Shown here piece after piece: positions 42,250 through 53,370 of a stretch of DNA of 64,000 nucleotides; the first letter of the stretch is position 1; every line of letters starts with the position of its first letter. The translations under genes were made by a program, and so were the position numbers. The notes beneath the pieces are model-generated. The model saw nothing but the letters and a program-made list of their open reading frames with translations. It searched no databases and was not told the origin of the DNA. This stretch comes from Erinaceus europaeus (taxonomy: Eukaryota > Chordata > Mammalia > Eulipotyphla > Erinaceidae), in NCBI RefSeq assembly GCF_950295315.1, contig NC_080177.1, forward strand, positions 84,119,216 to 84,183,215, given 5' to 3'.

Positions 42250-43369
42250 CAGGCGCACCATCCTACGGACCGTATAGCTGTGTGCAGGCGCACCATCCTA
42301 CTGACCGTATAGCTGTGTGCAGGCACACCATCCTACGGACTGTATAGCTGTGTGCAGGCGCACCATCCTACGGACCGTATAGCTGTGTGCAGGCGCACCA
42401 TCCTACGGACTGTATAGCTGTGTGCAGGCGCACCATCCTACTGACCGTATAGCTGTGTGCAGGCGCACCATCCTACGGACCGTATAGCTGTGTGCAGGCG
42501 CACCATCCTACGGACCGTATAGCTGTGTGCAGGCGCACCATCCTACTGACCGTATAGCTGTGTGCAGGCGCACCATCCTACGGACTGTATAGCTGTGTGC
42601 AGGCGCACCATCCTACGGACTGTATAGCTGTGTGCAGGCGCACCATCCTACTGACCGTATAGCTGTGTGCAGGCGCACCATCCTACGGACCGTATAGCTG
42701 TGTGCAGGCGCACCATCCTACGGACCGTATAGCTGTGTGCAGGCGCACCATCCTACGGACCGTATAGCTGTGTGCAGGCGCACCATCCTACGGACTGTAT
42801 AGCTGTGTGCAGGCGCACCATCCTACGGACTGTATAGCTGTGTGCAGGCGCACCATCCTACGGACTGTATAGCTGTGTGCAGGCGCACCATCCTACGGAC
42901 TGTATAGCTGTGTGCAGGCGCACCATCCTACGGACTGTATAGCTGTGTGCAGGCGCACCATCCTACTGACCGTATAGCTGTGTGCAGGCGCACCATCCTA
43001 CGGACCGTATAGTTGTGTGCAGGCGCACCATCCTACGGACTGTATAGCAGTGTGCAGGCGCACCATCCTACGGACTGTATAGCTGTGTGCAGGCGCACCA
43101 TCCTATGGACTATATAGCTGTGTGCAGGCGCACCATCCTATGGACTGTATAGCTGTGTGCAGGCGCACCATCCTATGGACTGTATAGTTGTGTGCAGGCG
43201 CACCATCCTACGGACTATATAGCAGTGTGCAGGCGCACCATCCTATGGACTGTATAGCTGTGTGCAGGCGCACCATCATATGGACTATATAGCTGTGTGC
43301 AGGCGCACCATCCTATGGACTACATAGCTGTGCGCAGGCGCACCATCATATGGACTATATAGGTGTATG
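42250..43369 (+). repeat. Minisatellite, 35-bp unit, 32 copies
   Basis: The first unit starts at 42250 and the last at 43335, in exact 35-bp steps; the unit begins CAGGCGCACCATCCTACGGA and ends GTATAGCTGTGTG. The common variants are CGGACC, CGGACT and CTGACC. Copies after about 43080 are more diverged (TATGGAC, TATATAG, CATCATA), so turnover is concentrated in the 5' two-thirds. Confidence 0.98.
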
Positions 43370-43894
43370 AATACATCACATTGCCAGCACCTGGCTTTCC
43401 TTCATGAACCAGGATGAAGTGATTTACTTCCAACGCCATGGGCAGAATGGCAGGTAGCAGCGTTCCTGTCTCGAGCATGTGGACTCCAGCCATCTTTTTA
43501 TTCAGTATGTGCATATACAGCTATGCCAAGGATAAGCACTTAGGAAGTATGCAGACATCGTAGAGGACATATCTGAATGCTAACCCACCCTGTATCAGCC
43601 TTGTTATTTCAAATTCCAGGGATTACATCACATTCTCTGCTCTCTCTCTGCAATTCCTGGCCTTACCTCAAGAATGGAGGCAGAGTTCAGGGTATGAGGT
43701 AAGGCTTCTTTTGCCTGCAGGGCCTTTTGGCCCCTTATCTGTGTTTAGCCTGATGCTGGCTAAGCATTCCTGGAAGTTTGAAACAAGGATAGCCAGAGAA
43801 GACAAAGAATTTCTGACATGACTATCAGTCTGAAGCATCACTCTTGATAATCAGAGTAATGAGGGGGAGGGGGAAGGAATTGGTGCCCATGGCA
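43370..43894. other. Unique intergenic DNA
   Basis: No gene supported. The 64-aa minus frame (43320-43514) extends out of the minisatellite and has no recognisable family. Confidence 0.55.
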
Positions 43895-44185
43895 GGAAGC
43901 TCAAGGACTGGCTCAAGTATCCGGGTTCCAGCCCCCAGATCCCCACCTACAGGGGAGTCGCTTCACAGGCAGTGAAGCAGGTCTGCAGGTGTCTGTCTTT
44001 CTCTCCCCCTCTCTGTCTTCCCCTTCTCTCTCCATTTCTCTCTGTCCTATCCAACAACAGCAGCAACAACAATAACAATAACAGCAACAATAACACTGGA
44101 ATAAAGATGGCCTCCAGGAGCAGTGGATTCATAGTGCAGGCACCGAGCCCCAGTGATAACCCTGGAGGGAAAAAAAATAAAAGGG
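43895..44185 (+). mobile_element. SINE A with 3' extension, head replaced
   Basis: The tRNA-like head is poor, but CGGGTTCCAGCCCCCAGATC, AGTGAAGCAGGTCTGCAGG, CAACAACAGCAGCAACAACA and the extension CTCCAGGAGCAGTGGATTCA are clear. Confidence 0.88.
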
Positions 44186-44520
44186 GGGGGGTCCAATTTT
44201 GAATCACTAAAGCCAGACACCTGATCACCTTATCATATAAGCTGTTTAACAGTAACAAAAATATGAAAAGTTCTAAGCTCATGGGATACATTATATAACA
44301 AAATGTTACAAATATTTCACGATATCAAAAAAAATATTTCAGGATATCGCTGGAAATTAAATACAAATTTGCTATATGGTCTGCCATTTGTGTACATAAT
44401 TAAATAGATCTCCACTCTTTGATAATGTCATTCCAGGGAGACAAGCTAGTGATTTTAGTTCTAGTGATTTTCAATTTTTATGTGAAATATCAAGGGACTA
44501 ATAATAAAGGACTTGGCTTT
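44186..44520. other. Unique AT-rich intergenic DNA
   Basis: No recognisable gene or repeat. Confidence 0.55.
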
Positions 44521-44537
44521 AGAAAACACAAGACCTA

Positions 44538-44712
44538 TAGTCCCAGAGGTGGCGCAGTGGATAAAACATTGAAATCTCAAGCATGAGGTCCCGAGTTCGG
44601 TCCCCGGCAGCACATGTACCAGAGTGATGTCTGGTTCTTTCTCTCCTCCTATCTCTCTCATAAATAAATAAATAAATAAATAAATAAATACATTCTTTAA
44701 AAAAAAAAAGAA
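44538..44712 (+). mobile_element. SINE D, complete, with a 17-bp TSD
   Basis: GTCCCAGAGGTGGCGCAGTG head, CGAGTTCGGTCCCCGGCAGC B-box, ATGTACCAGAGTGATGTCTG and an AAATAAATAAATAAATA tail. The direct repeat AGAAAACACAAGACCTA occurs at 44521-44537 and 44713-44729. This is the best reference copy of the D family in the window. Confidence 0.96.
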
Positions 44713-45029
44713 AGAAAACACAAGACCTAAATTCTAATCCTATCATTTATTTGCAGTATGGACCTACACAAATAATATAGTATCTCTATACTTAAGTTAC
44801 CTCAATGGTAAAAAAAAAAAGATAATAACCATTATTGTTCATTTTTAAAATGAAAATTTGTTCTTAAATGTTTCTTTAAGGAGCAATAAATTACTTCATT
44901 AAAACACAATAAAACTTAAATAGTAGTATATATACACATATGTGTATGTAATTTTCTGACTCTGATTTCAAAAGTATAAGTGATTTGTTTCCCCCAAAAC
45001 CATTTTTTATAAAATATCTTAAAGGTCTA

Positions 45030-45146
45030 TTTTTTTATGAGAGGGAATCAGAGCATCATTCTGGCACATGCAGTGCCTAGGATCAAACTCAGGACCTTAC
45101 ACTTGAGAGTCCGATACCTTATTCACTGCGCCACCTCCCAGACCAC
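45030..45146 (-). mobile_element. SINE D-type copy
   Basis: In reverse: CATCATTCTGGCACATGCAG, ATCAAACTCAGGACCTTACA and CACTGCGCCACCTCCCAGAC. Confidence 0.85.
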
Positions 45147-45358
45147 TATACATAATATTTTGACTGGAGATAGTTTACTTGGTAGTGTGTGTGCCTGGCT
45201 GGTATGAGGCCAGGGAGCCATCACCCAGGAGGACTATGGACAGTATCAAGAGAGCTCCATGTATGAATATCTCTTCTTTGGGGGCCTGTCCCTTCCCCTC
45301 TCCTACCCCACCTCTCTATTCCCTCCACCCACTTCTCAAAAGAAAGAGAAAGAAGGGA

Positions 45359-46372
45359 GAGTCATGAGCTAGCACAGTGGGCTTAGCACGTGGCACGAAG
45401 CGCAGGGACCAGCATAAGGATCCTGAAGCACAGGATCCAAGGACCAGCATAAGGATTCTGAAGCACAGGATCCAAGGACCAGCGTAAGGATCCTGAAGCA
45501 CAGGATCCAAGGACCAGCGTAAGGATCCTGAAGCACAGGATCCAAGGACCAGCGTAAGGATCCTGAAGCACAGGATCCAAGGACCAGCGTAAGGATCCTG
45601 AAGCACAGGATCCAAGGACCAGCGTAAGGATCCTGAAGCACAGGATCCAAGGACCAGCGTAAGGATCCTGAAGCACAGGATCCAAGGACCAGCGTAAGGA
45701 TCCTGAAGCACAGGATCCAAGGACCAGCGTAAGGATCCTGAAGCACAGGATCCAAGGACCAGCGTAAGGATCCTGAAGCACAGGATCCAAGGACCAGCGT
45801 AAGGATCCTGAAGCACAGGATCCAAGGACCAGCGTAAGGATCCTGAAGCACAGGATCCAAGGACCAGCGTAAGGATCCTGAAGCACAGGATCCAAGGACC
45901 AGCGTAAGGATCCTGAAGCACAGGATCCAAGGACCAGCGTAAGGATCCTGAAGCACAGGATCCAAGGACCAGCGTAAGGATCCTGAAGCACAGGATCCAA
46001 GGACCAGCGTAAGGATCCTGAAGCACAGGATCCAAGGACCAGCGTAAGGATCCTGAAGCACAGGATCCAAGGACCAGCGTAAGGATCCTGAAGCACAGGA
46101 TCCAAGGACCAGCGTAAGGATCCTGAAGCACAGGATCCAAGGACCAGCGTAAGGATCCTGAAGCACAGGATCTAAGGACCAGCGTAAGGATCCTGAAGCA
46201 TAGGATCCAAGGACCAGCATAAGGATCCTGGATCGAGACCCTGCAGAGGAGTCGCTTCACAGGCGGTGAAGCAGGTCTGCCGGTGTCTCTCCGTCTCTCT
46301 CCCTCTCTATCTCCCCCTCCTCTCTCAATTTCTCTGTCTCTGTCAAATAACAAATAAACTAATTAATTCAAA
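45359..46372 (+). mobile_element. SINE A with an internal minisatellite expansion
   Basis: The SINE head (AGTCATGAGCTAGCACAGTG ... GAAGCGCAGGGACC) is at 45359-45410. The normal continuation (GGATCGAGACCCTGCAGAGG, GTGAAGCAGGTCTGCCGGTG, CTCTGTCAAATAACAAATAA) resumes at about 46229. The ~810 bp between are tandem copies of the interval just before the B-box. Confidence 0.95.
45411..46230 (+). repeat. Minisatellite, 35-bp unit, about 24 copies, derived from SINE A
   Basis: AGCGTAAGGATCCTG recurs every 35 bp from 45411 to 46216. The unit holds the SINE segment CAAGGACCAGCGTAAGGATC plus a variant of the preceding AAGCGCAGGGACC. Most interior units are identical, so the expansion is very recent. 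Each unit has two GGATCC sites. The 345-, 283- and 240-aa minus-strand frames are stop-free readings of this array in three phases. Confidence 0.97.
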
Positions 46373-46454
46373 AAAAAAAGAAAAGTAGAGCCAGAAAGGC
46401 TATCTGATAATGTCAAGCATTAGCAAGAGCCTGGGTTCAGTGGCTGGGCATTGC

Positions 46455-46722
46455 TGGAACCAACTGAGTGCACACATTACCGTGCACAAGGACCTGGGTT
46501 CAAGCCCCCACTCTCCACCTGCAGAGAGGACACTTCGTGTGTGGTGAAGCATGTCTATCTTTCTCTCTCCCTCTCTATCTCCTCCTCCCTTCTCAATTTC
46601 TCTCTGTCCTATTAAATAATAAAATAGAAATGGGGGAAGGGGAAAATTGCCCCCAGGCGCAGTGGATTCATATATTGCCAGTATAAAGCCCCAGCAATAA
46701 TCCTGGCGGCAATAAAAAAATA
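46455..46722 (+). mobile_element. SINE A/B-type copy with 3' extension
   Basis: CACAAGGACCTGGGTTCAAG, GTGTGGTGAAGCATGTCTAT, TCTCTCTGTCCTATTAAATA and the extension CAGGCGCAGTGGATTCATAT. Confidence 0.85.
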
Positions 46723-46734
46723 AATAATAACTGG

Positions 46735-47763
46735 AGCCCTAATCGGGGAGTCCTTAGATTCCCACACAAACACAATGAGCCTAGACCTCGAACAGATCCC
46801 TCTCTATATTATCATGGTCATCTCCATCAGGAACAACATAATGGACCCCTTTGAAGGCCCCCATAGGACCTTGCCCTCAATGTGAATCAACAATGGTAGA
46901 GAATGTTCCATCCTACAAAGGGGGTTGGATAACAAACTCTACCACCTGAAGATGGGTCCTGAAATGGCGCAGCTTGGAACGTTCCTACTCGTGACCACAG
47001 AATGCAAGTTCAGACCTATAAGGGATGCAGAGTTCACACAGGCTCCTAAGCTGAATATGGTCCCCAGATCACATCAAAGGGGTTTACAGTCAACAATATT
47101 TACACACTTGTCTCATATTTGGGAGCTACTCTCTTCCCTGATCCAACTTTCTAGCCCTTTTTCCAGCCATGACACCATCTCCCAAACAATAACTTGGGTC
47201 TACCTACATATCAGATGTCAGGCTCTGGCAAAAACTAATAAAGTCATGGGCCCTTTGGAATATACCTAAAATAGACTATTAGCTATTTCCAAAATGGAGA
47301 CCCTAAATCTTCATCTGCAATATTCCAGCCTTTAGGCTTATGATTAATCAACAATTTGTACGGCTTTATATGTTAACTCTTTTTCAGCCACCAGGTTCCA
47401 GTTGCTACCATGATGCCAACAGGACTTTCCTGGACAGACGACCCCACCAATATCTCCTGGAGCCCCACTTCCCCAGAACCCCACCCCACTGGGGAAAGAG
47501 AGAGGCAGGCTGGGAGTATGGACCCACCTGTCAACACCCATGTTCAGCGGGGAAGCAATTACAGAAGCCAGACCTTCCACCTTCTGCATCCCACAATGAC
47601 CCTGGGTCCATACTCCCAGAGGGATAAAGAATGGGAAAGCTATCAGGGGAAGGGAGGGGATAAGGAGTTCTGGTGGTGGGAATTATGTGGAGTTGTACCC
47701 CTCTTATTCTATGGTTTATGTCAGTGTTTCCATTTTATAAATAAAATAATTAAAATTAATAAA
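46735..47763 (+). mobile_element. R1k copy, longest and best preserved (~1.03 kb)
   Basis: It runs from GGAGCCCTAATCGGGGAGTC through GGTCATCTCCATCAGGAACA, GGGAGCTACTCTCTTCCCTG, TTAACTCTTTTTCAGCCACC, CACTGGGGAAAGAGAGAGG and CTCCCAGAGGGATAAAGAAT to TTTTATAAATAAAATAATTA. No coherent coding frame is present. It is the template used here to define the family. Confidence 0.9.
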
Positions 47764-47960
47764 TAATAATAAGACCCTTTCAGACACCAAGTTGCAGATG
47801 CTACTGATACCATCCTGACTTCCCTGGGCAGACGACCTCACCAATATGTCCTGGAACCTCACCTCTCCAGAGCCCCACCCCACTAGGGAAAGACAGGAAC
47901 AGAAGTCCCAGGTTCAGTTCCCTGCATCATCATAAACCCAGTTCTGAGAACAGATTATCT
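47764..47960 (+). mobile_element. R1k fragment followed by a SINE C remnant
   Basis: 47773-47900 repeats the R1k body from TTTCAGACACCAAGTTGCAG to CCCCACTAGGGAAAGACAG. 47905-47955 is the middle of a C SINE (CCCAGGTTCAGTTCCCTGCA). The R1k fragment starts at the splice-like point. Confidence 0.7.
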
Positions 47961-50015
47961 TATGCCCTATTTCAGGACTAAGCTAAGGATCAGAGACCTA
48001 CAGGCACAGAGAGTCAAAAGAGAAGACTGTGTTGCCCTCTTATGTCCCTTGCTTTACCTCCTCCCTCCTTCCAACTTGAAAGAGTTTGAGTTTCACTAGC
48101 AGGATGGATGAGAAGAAAAGCCTATAAAATCAAAAACAAGCAAAAAACATTTTTTTGAAGCTTTTGCATTGTAGGAACTGGAAAAAAAAATCAGCCTGTA
48201 TCACTCTGGGTTCTTCAAACAAATATGAGGCAAGTTGTCAAGAGAGGGAAAAAAATTAAAACGCGCATACATCCTTTACATATGGGAGAGACACAAAAGT
48301 TCTGAGTTACTCACCATGTGGTCTTTGACTCTGCTCTAAATAGCTTTCTTTATCAGAGGACTTCGGAAAGGGAAAAAAAAAAAAAAAAAGGATGGCCAGG
48401 AAGGCACACAGATAGACACAAGTTCCTTTTTCTCTCAGAAGGAGAAGGTGGAAAATTAGTTAAAAAGGAAAGTTACTTCCAAAATGGGAGGGCACAGCAG
48501 GAGCAAAAATCAATGTTCCACTCTCTTGACAAAGCAGAAGCACTATTTAGCTCTAGCTTATGGTGGTGAGGGGGACTGAACCTTGGACCGCGGAGCTTCA
48601 AGCCTTAGAGCCTGTTTGCATTCTCCCCATCCTCGCTAAGGGAAACATTTTACCTCCATTCTGCCCCCAACTCTCCTCCCATGAAACTGACCTTTCGCCA
48701 AAGACATTTTAGGGGGCTGACAGACTTCTGAACCCCCATAGCACCCATTACCCACTGTCATGGCAGGCAATCGAATTCCAGTTCTCTCCTGGGGTGAACT
48801 GAACTGCGTCTGTTCCCTGCTGTTCTGCACATAAGTGCCCGCCTCCATGAGCACTGCCACCTGCCCACACAGACACCTTTGGATTCTGTTTTGAAAATGT
48901 GCAAATACTAACTGTGCTTTATCTTCAGTTCTGAGGATTTAGCCAGAATACCACTATAGCAGAAAAGTCTCATTAGTAATCAGTTACGTACTGATTATAG
49001 CTGGGATTATAGTTGTACATTAGTGAGCGTTACATCTCACAATGTATCGCTGGTCTATTATGCCCTTGGTGTTAAAAGAAATTAAAAGATTAATATGATA
49101 AAAACCCATGTACTTTAAGAGCCTGCAATCCAGCAGGGAACATAAGACAAATGAAGGAGTAGCTATAGTAAAAGCATGACAAGAGTCCTAAGAGTGGCAG
49201 CAACAAAGTATTGACTATAGGTGATACAGAAATGGCAGACTGCTTCCAGTATGACGGATGAGGGGATGGAGAGGTTTAATTTCAATCAGACTCTAAAGAA
49301 CTGGTAGAATTTCAGCCAGGTGAAATGGAGACGGAGATGGAGGGAAGAAAATACATATTCCAAAAAACAGGAAATGGTGTGAGTGAAACTGCAGAGCTTG
49401 GAAAGTCCGACACTCCTTCAGGGAATATGAGGCGGTTCAGTTATCTAGAGAATCTCATGGGGGTGGGGGGGGGTGAGACTTTGGACTGTTCCTTGGGCAG
49501 TGGGAGGTGGGGGGGAGAATGGTGAGTCACAAAGAGACACCAAGCTGTGCGAAGGCTAAAGGGGAGAAGGAGAGTATTGCCCAAGGGAATGTGGGCAATA
49601 ATGCCTCCCAGGAGGAGGATAGTGGTGCAGGAGGCAGAGATGCACCAATTCTGGTGCCAGTCTTTCAGATGTCAAGCGTTCAGCCATCAGTCACCTTGAT
49701 CACCGCCCTATGAAGCCTGCTGCTGAAACAGCTGTGGGTTGCCCTTCTGACAAGGAAGAATTTGCACTGAGAATATGAACTCTCACTTCTTATCCCTCCC
49801 GGGGCCAGGGGACTGCACTCTCAAAAGAGCCTGTGTTAAAGGTCCAGTCTGAATTCACGGGAAGAAGCGAAGTTAATTTGCTCATAAGGGAATCAAACTG
49901 ACCAGCAGAAAGAGTCACAGGCACATTAGGAAGTTTGAATGGAAGGACAGAGGGAAAGGACAGAGGGAAAGGGTGACTAGGACTGTCTTTAACTTGTCTT
50001 CATAAAAGAATTTCT
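47960..50015. other. Unique intergenic DNA with one reverse SINE C
   Basis: About 2 kb with no supported gene. A C SINE in reverse lies at 48535-48630 (GCACTATTTAGCTCTAGCTT ... GCATTCTCCCCATCC). A poly-A is at 48374-48389. G-rich runs occur at 49457-49515. Confidence 0.6.
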
Positions 50016-50017
50016 AA

Positions 50018-50270
50018 GCGCACGTGGCGCGAAGCGCAAGGACCGGCGTAAGGATCCCAGTTCGAGCCCCCGGCTCCCCACCTGCAGGGGAGTCGCTTCA
50101 CAGGCAGTGAAACAGGTCTGCAGGTTTCTGTCTTTCTCTCCCCCTCTCTGTCTTCCCCTCCTCTCTCCATTTCTCTCTGCCCTATCCAACAATGACATCA
50201 ACAACAATAATAACTACAACAACAATTTTTAAAAGGGGGCAACAAAAGGGAAAATAATAAATATTAAAAA
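50018..50270 (+). mobile_element. SINE A, 5' end slightly truncated
   Basis: It starts at AAGCGCACGTGGCGCGAAGC, continues through CAGTTCGAGCCCCCGGCTCC and CAATGACATCAACAACAATA and ends AAATAATAAATATTAAAAAA. Confidence 0.92.
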
Positions 50271-50715
50271 AATAAAAAATAATTTCCAATAACTGCAAAA
50301 CACAGAAATGCCCAAGATAAGTTAGCAATCTGCTAACTGAGGAATAACAGTAAGTGCTACCTATAGATTGTAAATATGTACTTCTGGTGCTAATTTGAAG
50401 TGTTATGCAACCCTTCACTTCTACCCTAGGCACTCTAGTAATTCCATGAACAGGAGTTCTTAATATTCCAGACTAGCTATATGCTATGATCATTTAAAAA
50501 AAAATTAGCTACTAAAATTATACCTAAACCTGATCTAGTACTCAGCAGTAAGTAAAACTTGGTGTTTTACAAATTTCAGTTTGATGTCAAAGATAATTAG
50601 TGAGCAAATGTCTCAAGACTGGGTCAAGGGGGGAGTAATGAAAGGAGAAGCTATCACTGGCAAATGAAGGTCATTGTTGTAGATGGAGGACACCAGTCAT
50701 GCCATTGTAGCTGAA
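50271..50715. other. Unique intergenic DNA
   Basis: No gene or repeat is recognised. Confidence 0.55.
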
Positions 50716-52140
50716 ATTTCTGCGAGCTTCTTTGATGGTGCTATACTGCCACCTAGAGGCACTCAGGCCCCAAACTCTGCCCTGGTCCAGCTTTCTAGTC
50801 CCATTTCCAACTCTGACCAGGTCTCCTCAGAAAATACCTTTAGCCCACCTGCGTGTTAGCTGTTGGGCCACGGCAAAAATTTGTAAAGTCATGGGCCCCT
50901 TGGAATATACTTAAATTAGACCTACTAGCTTTTTCCAGAATTAAAACCCCAAATCTCATCTGCTATATTCTTGCCTTTAGTTTCCTGATTATTAACAATT
51001 TGATCTGCTTTATACCTTTTTTTTCCCTTTTTTTTCATTTATAAAAAGGAAACATTGACAAAACCATAGGATAAGAGGGGTACAACTCCATGCAATTCCC
51101 ACCACCAGAACTCCATATCCCATCCCCTCCCCTGACAGCTTTCCTATTCTCTATCCCTCTGGGAGCATGGACCCAGGGTCATTGTGGGATGCAGAAGGTG
51201 GAAGGTCTGGCTTCTGTCATTGCTTCCCTGCTGAACATGGATGTTGGCAGGTGGATCCATACTCCCAGCCTGTCTCTCTCTTTCCCTAGTGGGGCAGGGC
51301 TCTGGGGAAGTGGAGCTCCAGGACACATTAGTGGGGTTGTCTGTCCAGGGAAGTTTGTTTGGCATCATGCTGGCATCTGGAACGTGGTGACTGAAAAAAA
51401 AAAGTTAACAAACAAAGCCAAACAAATTGTTGAACAATTATAGACCTAAAGGCTGGACTAGTGCAGATGAAGAGTTGCGGGGTCCTCCATTTAGTAGACA
51501 GCTAGTGGGCAGATTTTAGTTCTATTCCAAAGGGCCTGTGGCTATACAGTTTTGTGTTGTGTTTTGTTTTTTTGTTGTTTTTTTTTTGTCTGAGCCTGAA
51601 ATCTGATGTGCAGGCGGATCCAAGTTATTGTCTGGGGAGATGATGTCATTGCTGGAAAGGAACCAAAAGCTGGAACAGGGAAGAGAGTAGCTCCCTAATA
51701 TGGGAAATGGGTATACATATTGTTGACTGTAAACCCCATCGATTTGAAGCTGCTTTATATCTTAATGCTTTTCAACCACCAAGTTGCAGATGCTACCATC
51801 ATGCCAACCTAACTTCCCTGGGGAGACGACCTCACCCATGATGTGTCCTGGAATCTCCCCTCCGCAGAGCCCTGCCCCACTAGGGAAAGACAGAAACAGC
51901 CTGGGGGTGTGGATTCACCTGCCAACACCCATGTCCAGCAGAGAAGCCATTACAGAAGCCAGACCTTCCACCTTCTGCAGCCCACAATGACCCTGGGTCC
52001 ATATTCCCAGAGGGATAAAGAATAGGGAAGCTGGGGGGGGGGGCAGAAACGGAACTCTGGTGGTGGAAATTGTGTGGAATTGTACTCCTCTTATCATAAG
52101 GTCTTGTTGGTATTTTTATTTTATAACTAAAAAATAAAAT
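50716..52140 (+). mobile_element. R1k copy interrupted by an inverted R1k copy
   Basis: The + copy runs from GGTGCTATACTGCCACCTAG and CCTGGTCCAGCTTTCTAGTC to 51017, and resumes at about 51741 with TTTATATCTTAATGCTTTTC, AACCACCAAGTTGCAG and the full 3' end at about 52140. The gap is filled by a minus-strand member of the same family. Confidence 0.88.
51018..51740 (-). mobile_element. R1k copy nested in reverse inside another R1k
   Basis: The minus strand reads the R1k 3' end first: TTTATAAAAAGGAAACATTG on the + strand is its tail, followed by CCTCTGGGAGCATGGACCCA and TTTCCCTAGTGGGGCAGGGC. The 5' limit lies near CCCCATCGATTTGAAG. TTTGATCTGCTTTATA (left) and TTTGAAGCTGCTTTATA (right) form an imperfect TSD. 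Confidence 0.88.
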
Positions 52141-52209
52141 AAAACCCCAGATTTTAAGTAAAAAAAAAAAAAAGAAGAAGAAAAACTTCAGTTGGAAACA
52201 AAAGTCTTC

Positions 52210-52345
52210 TGGTGACTAGGGGAGATGGGCCTGGAGTCCCAAGTTTGATTCCCAGCACTACACGTGCCAGAATAATGCTCTTGTACTCTCTCCCTCTCAC
52301 CTTCCTCTCTTTCCCTCACACATAAATAACTAAATATTTGAAATA
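52210..52345 (+). mobile_element. SINE D-like copy, head diverged
   Basis: CCCAAGTTTGATTCCCAGCA, CTACACGTGCCAGAATAATG and TCACACATAAATAACTAAAT. Confidence 0.75.
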
Positions 52346-52489
52346 AAAGAAAAAAATAAAATCCTCCTGAATCACAAAATAAGCTAAGGGTGTTTTCAAG
52401 TAAAGGGTATTTTCTCAGAAATAAGTACTAGGGTGAGTACACAAATAATGGAGCATATACTACATTGTAAAGCTCAAAATTAATACGCG

Positions 52490-52945
52490 AACAGCAAAAA
52501 TCCCCATGTTGAGCAGAGAAGCAATTACAGAAGCCAGAACTCCCACCTTCCGCACCCCAAAAACAAGTTTGATCCATACTCCCAGAGGGGGAGAAGTGAT
52601 AGGAGGAAGAAGAGAGCTTTGAATTCCAGCTCCATCAGGACCCAGAGAGAGGAGAAAGGAGGGAAGGACATTTGGATGTAGTAACAGGATCATGAGTGGC
52701 TTGGAGGGGAAGAGAGGACTGGGCTGGAAGGGAAAGGCAGCGATTATGTGCAGGTGCAGACGGAGAGTTGTAGAGATGGTAGTTGACCCATGGCTGCCGT
52801 CTTGGGAGAACCGTGGTGGACTACAATGGGGAGAGCCAGGATTCAGAATTCTGGGGGTGGAAATGGTGTGGAATTATACCCCTGTTGACATGTAATTTTT
52901 GTAAGTCAATATTAAATCACTGGTCATAAACCAAAAAAATCAAAA
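52490..52945 (+). mobile_element. R1k copy, diverged
   Basis: ATGTTGAGCAGAGAAGCAAT, AGAACTCCCACCTTCCGCAC, CTCCCAGAGGGGGAGAAGTG and GGTGTGGAATTATACCCCTG, ending AATATTAAATCACTGGTCAT plus an A-rich stretch. An internal ~200-bp segment (52600-52800) is unlike other copies. Confidence 0.75.
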
Positions 52946-53261
52946 AGTAAAAGGCATAGTTTTCTAGGAAAGTAAAACACATTCATGACTTGATGAAGTG
53001 AAAGCTGGCCCAGAATTTTGTGATTTTTGCCAGTGAATTTGCTCAATTTTATTAACAAATAACTAGACTGGTCAAAGTATAAATCATTTTAGTTTTAAAG
53101 CACTACTTGAAAAAAAATGATCTTTAGTAACATTTCATGTAGCATAAAACCATGTTCTATACTCCTGCCCAGCCCAGAGAATCAGTGTGATTAAACACTG
53201 GTCTTACAGCCCAAAAGGTCAGATCCCAAGTTCAATACCCAGCATAGAATATATCAGAGTA

Positions 53262-53370
53262 GGGAGTCAGGTGGTGGCGCAGCAGGTTAAGCGCATGTGG
53301 TGCAAAGCTCAAGGACCAGCGTAAGGATCCCAGTTCGAATCCCCAGCTCCCTACCTGCAGGGGAGCCAAG
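53262..53370 (+). mobile_element. SINE A head fragment
   Basis: GGGAGTCAGGTGGTGGCGCA through CAGTTCGAATCCCCAGCTCC to TGCAGGGGAGCC, then unrelated DNA. The tail is missing, which is unusual for a retroposed SINE and implies later deletion. Confidence 0.9.

Noticed and set aside
42250..43369. Regularly spaced repeats suggestive of a CRISPR array
   Set aside because: There are no unique spacers. Units abut head to tail with scattered point differences, and the host is a mammal.
45316..46353. 345-, 283- and 240-aa open frames on the minus strand
   Set aside because: They are three phases of one 35-bp tandem array within a SINE; 35 is not a multiple of three, so a stop-free unit is open in every phase.
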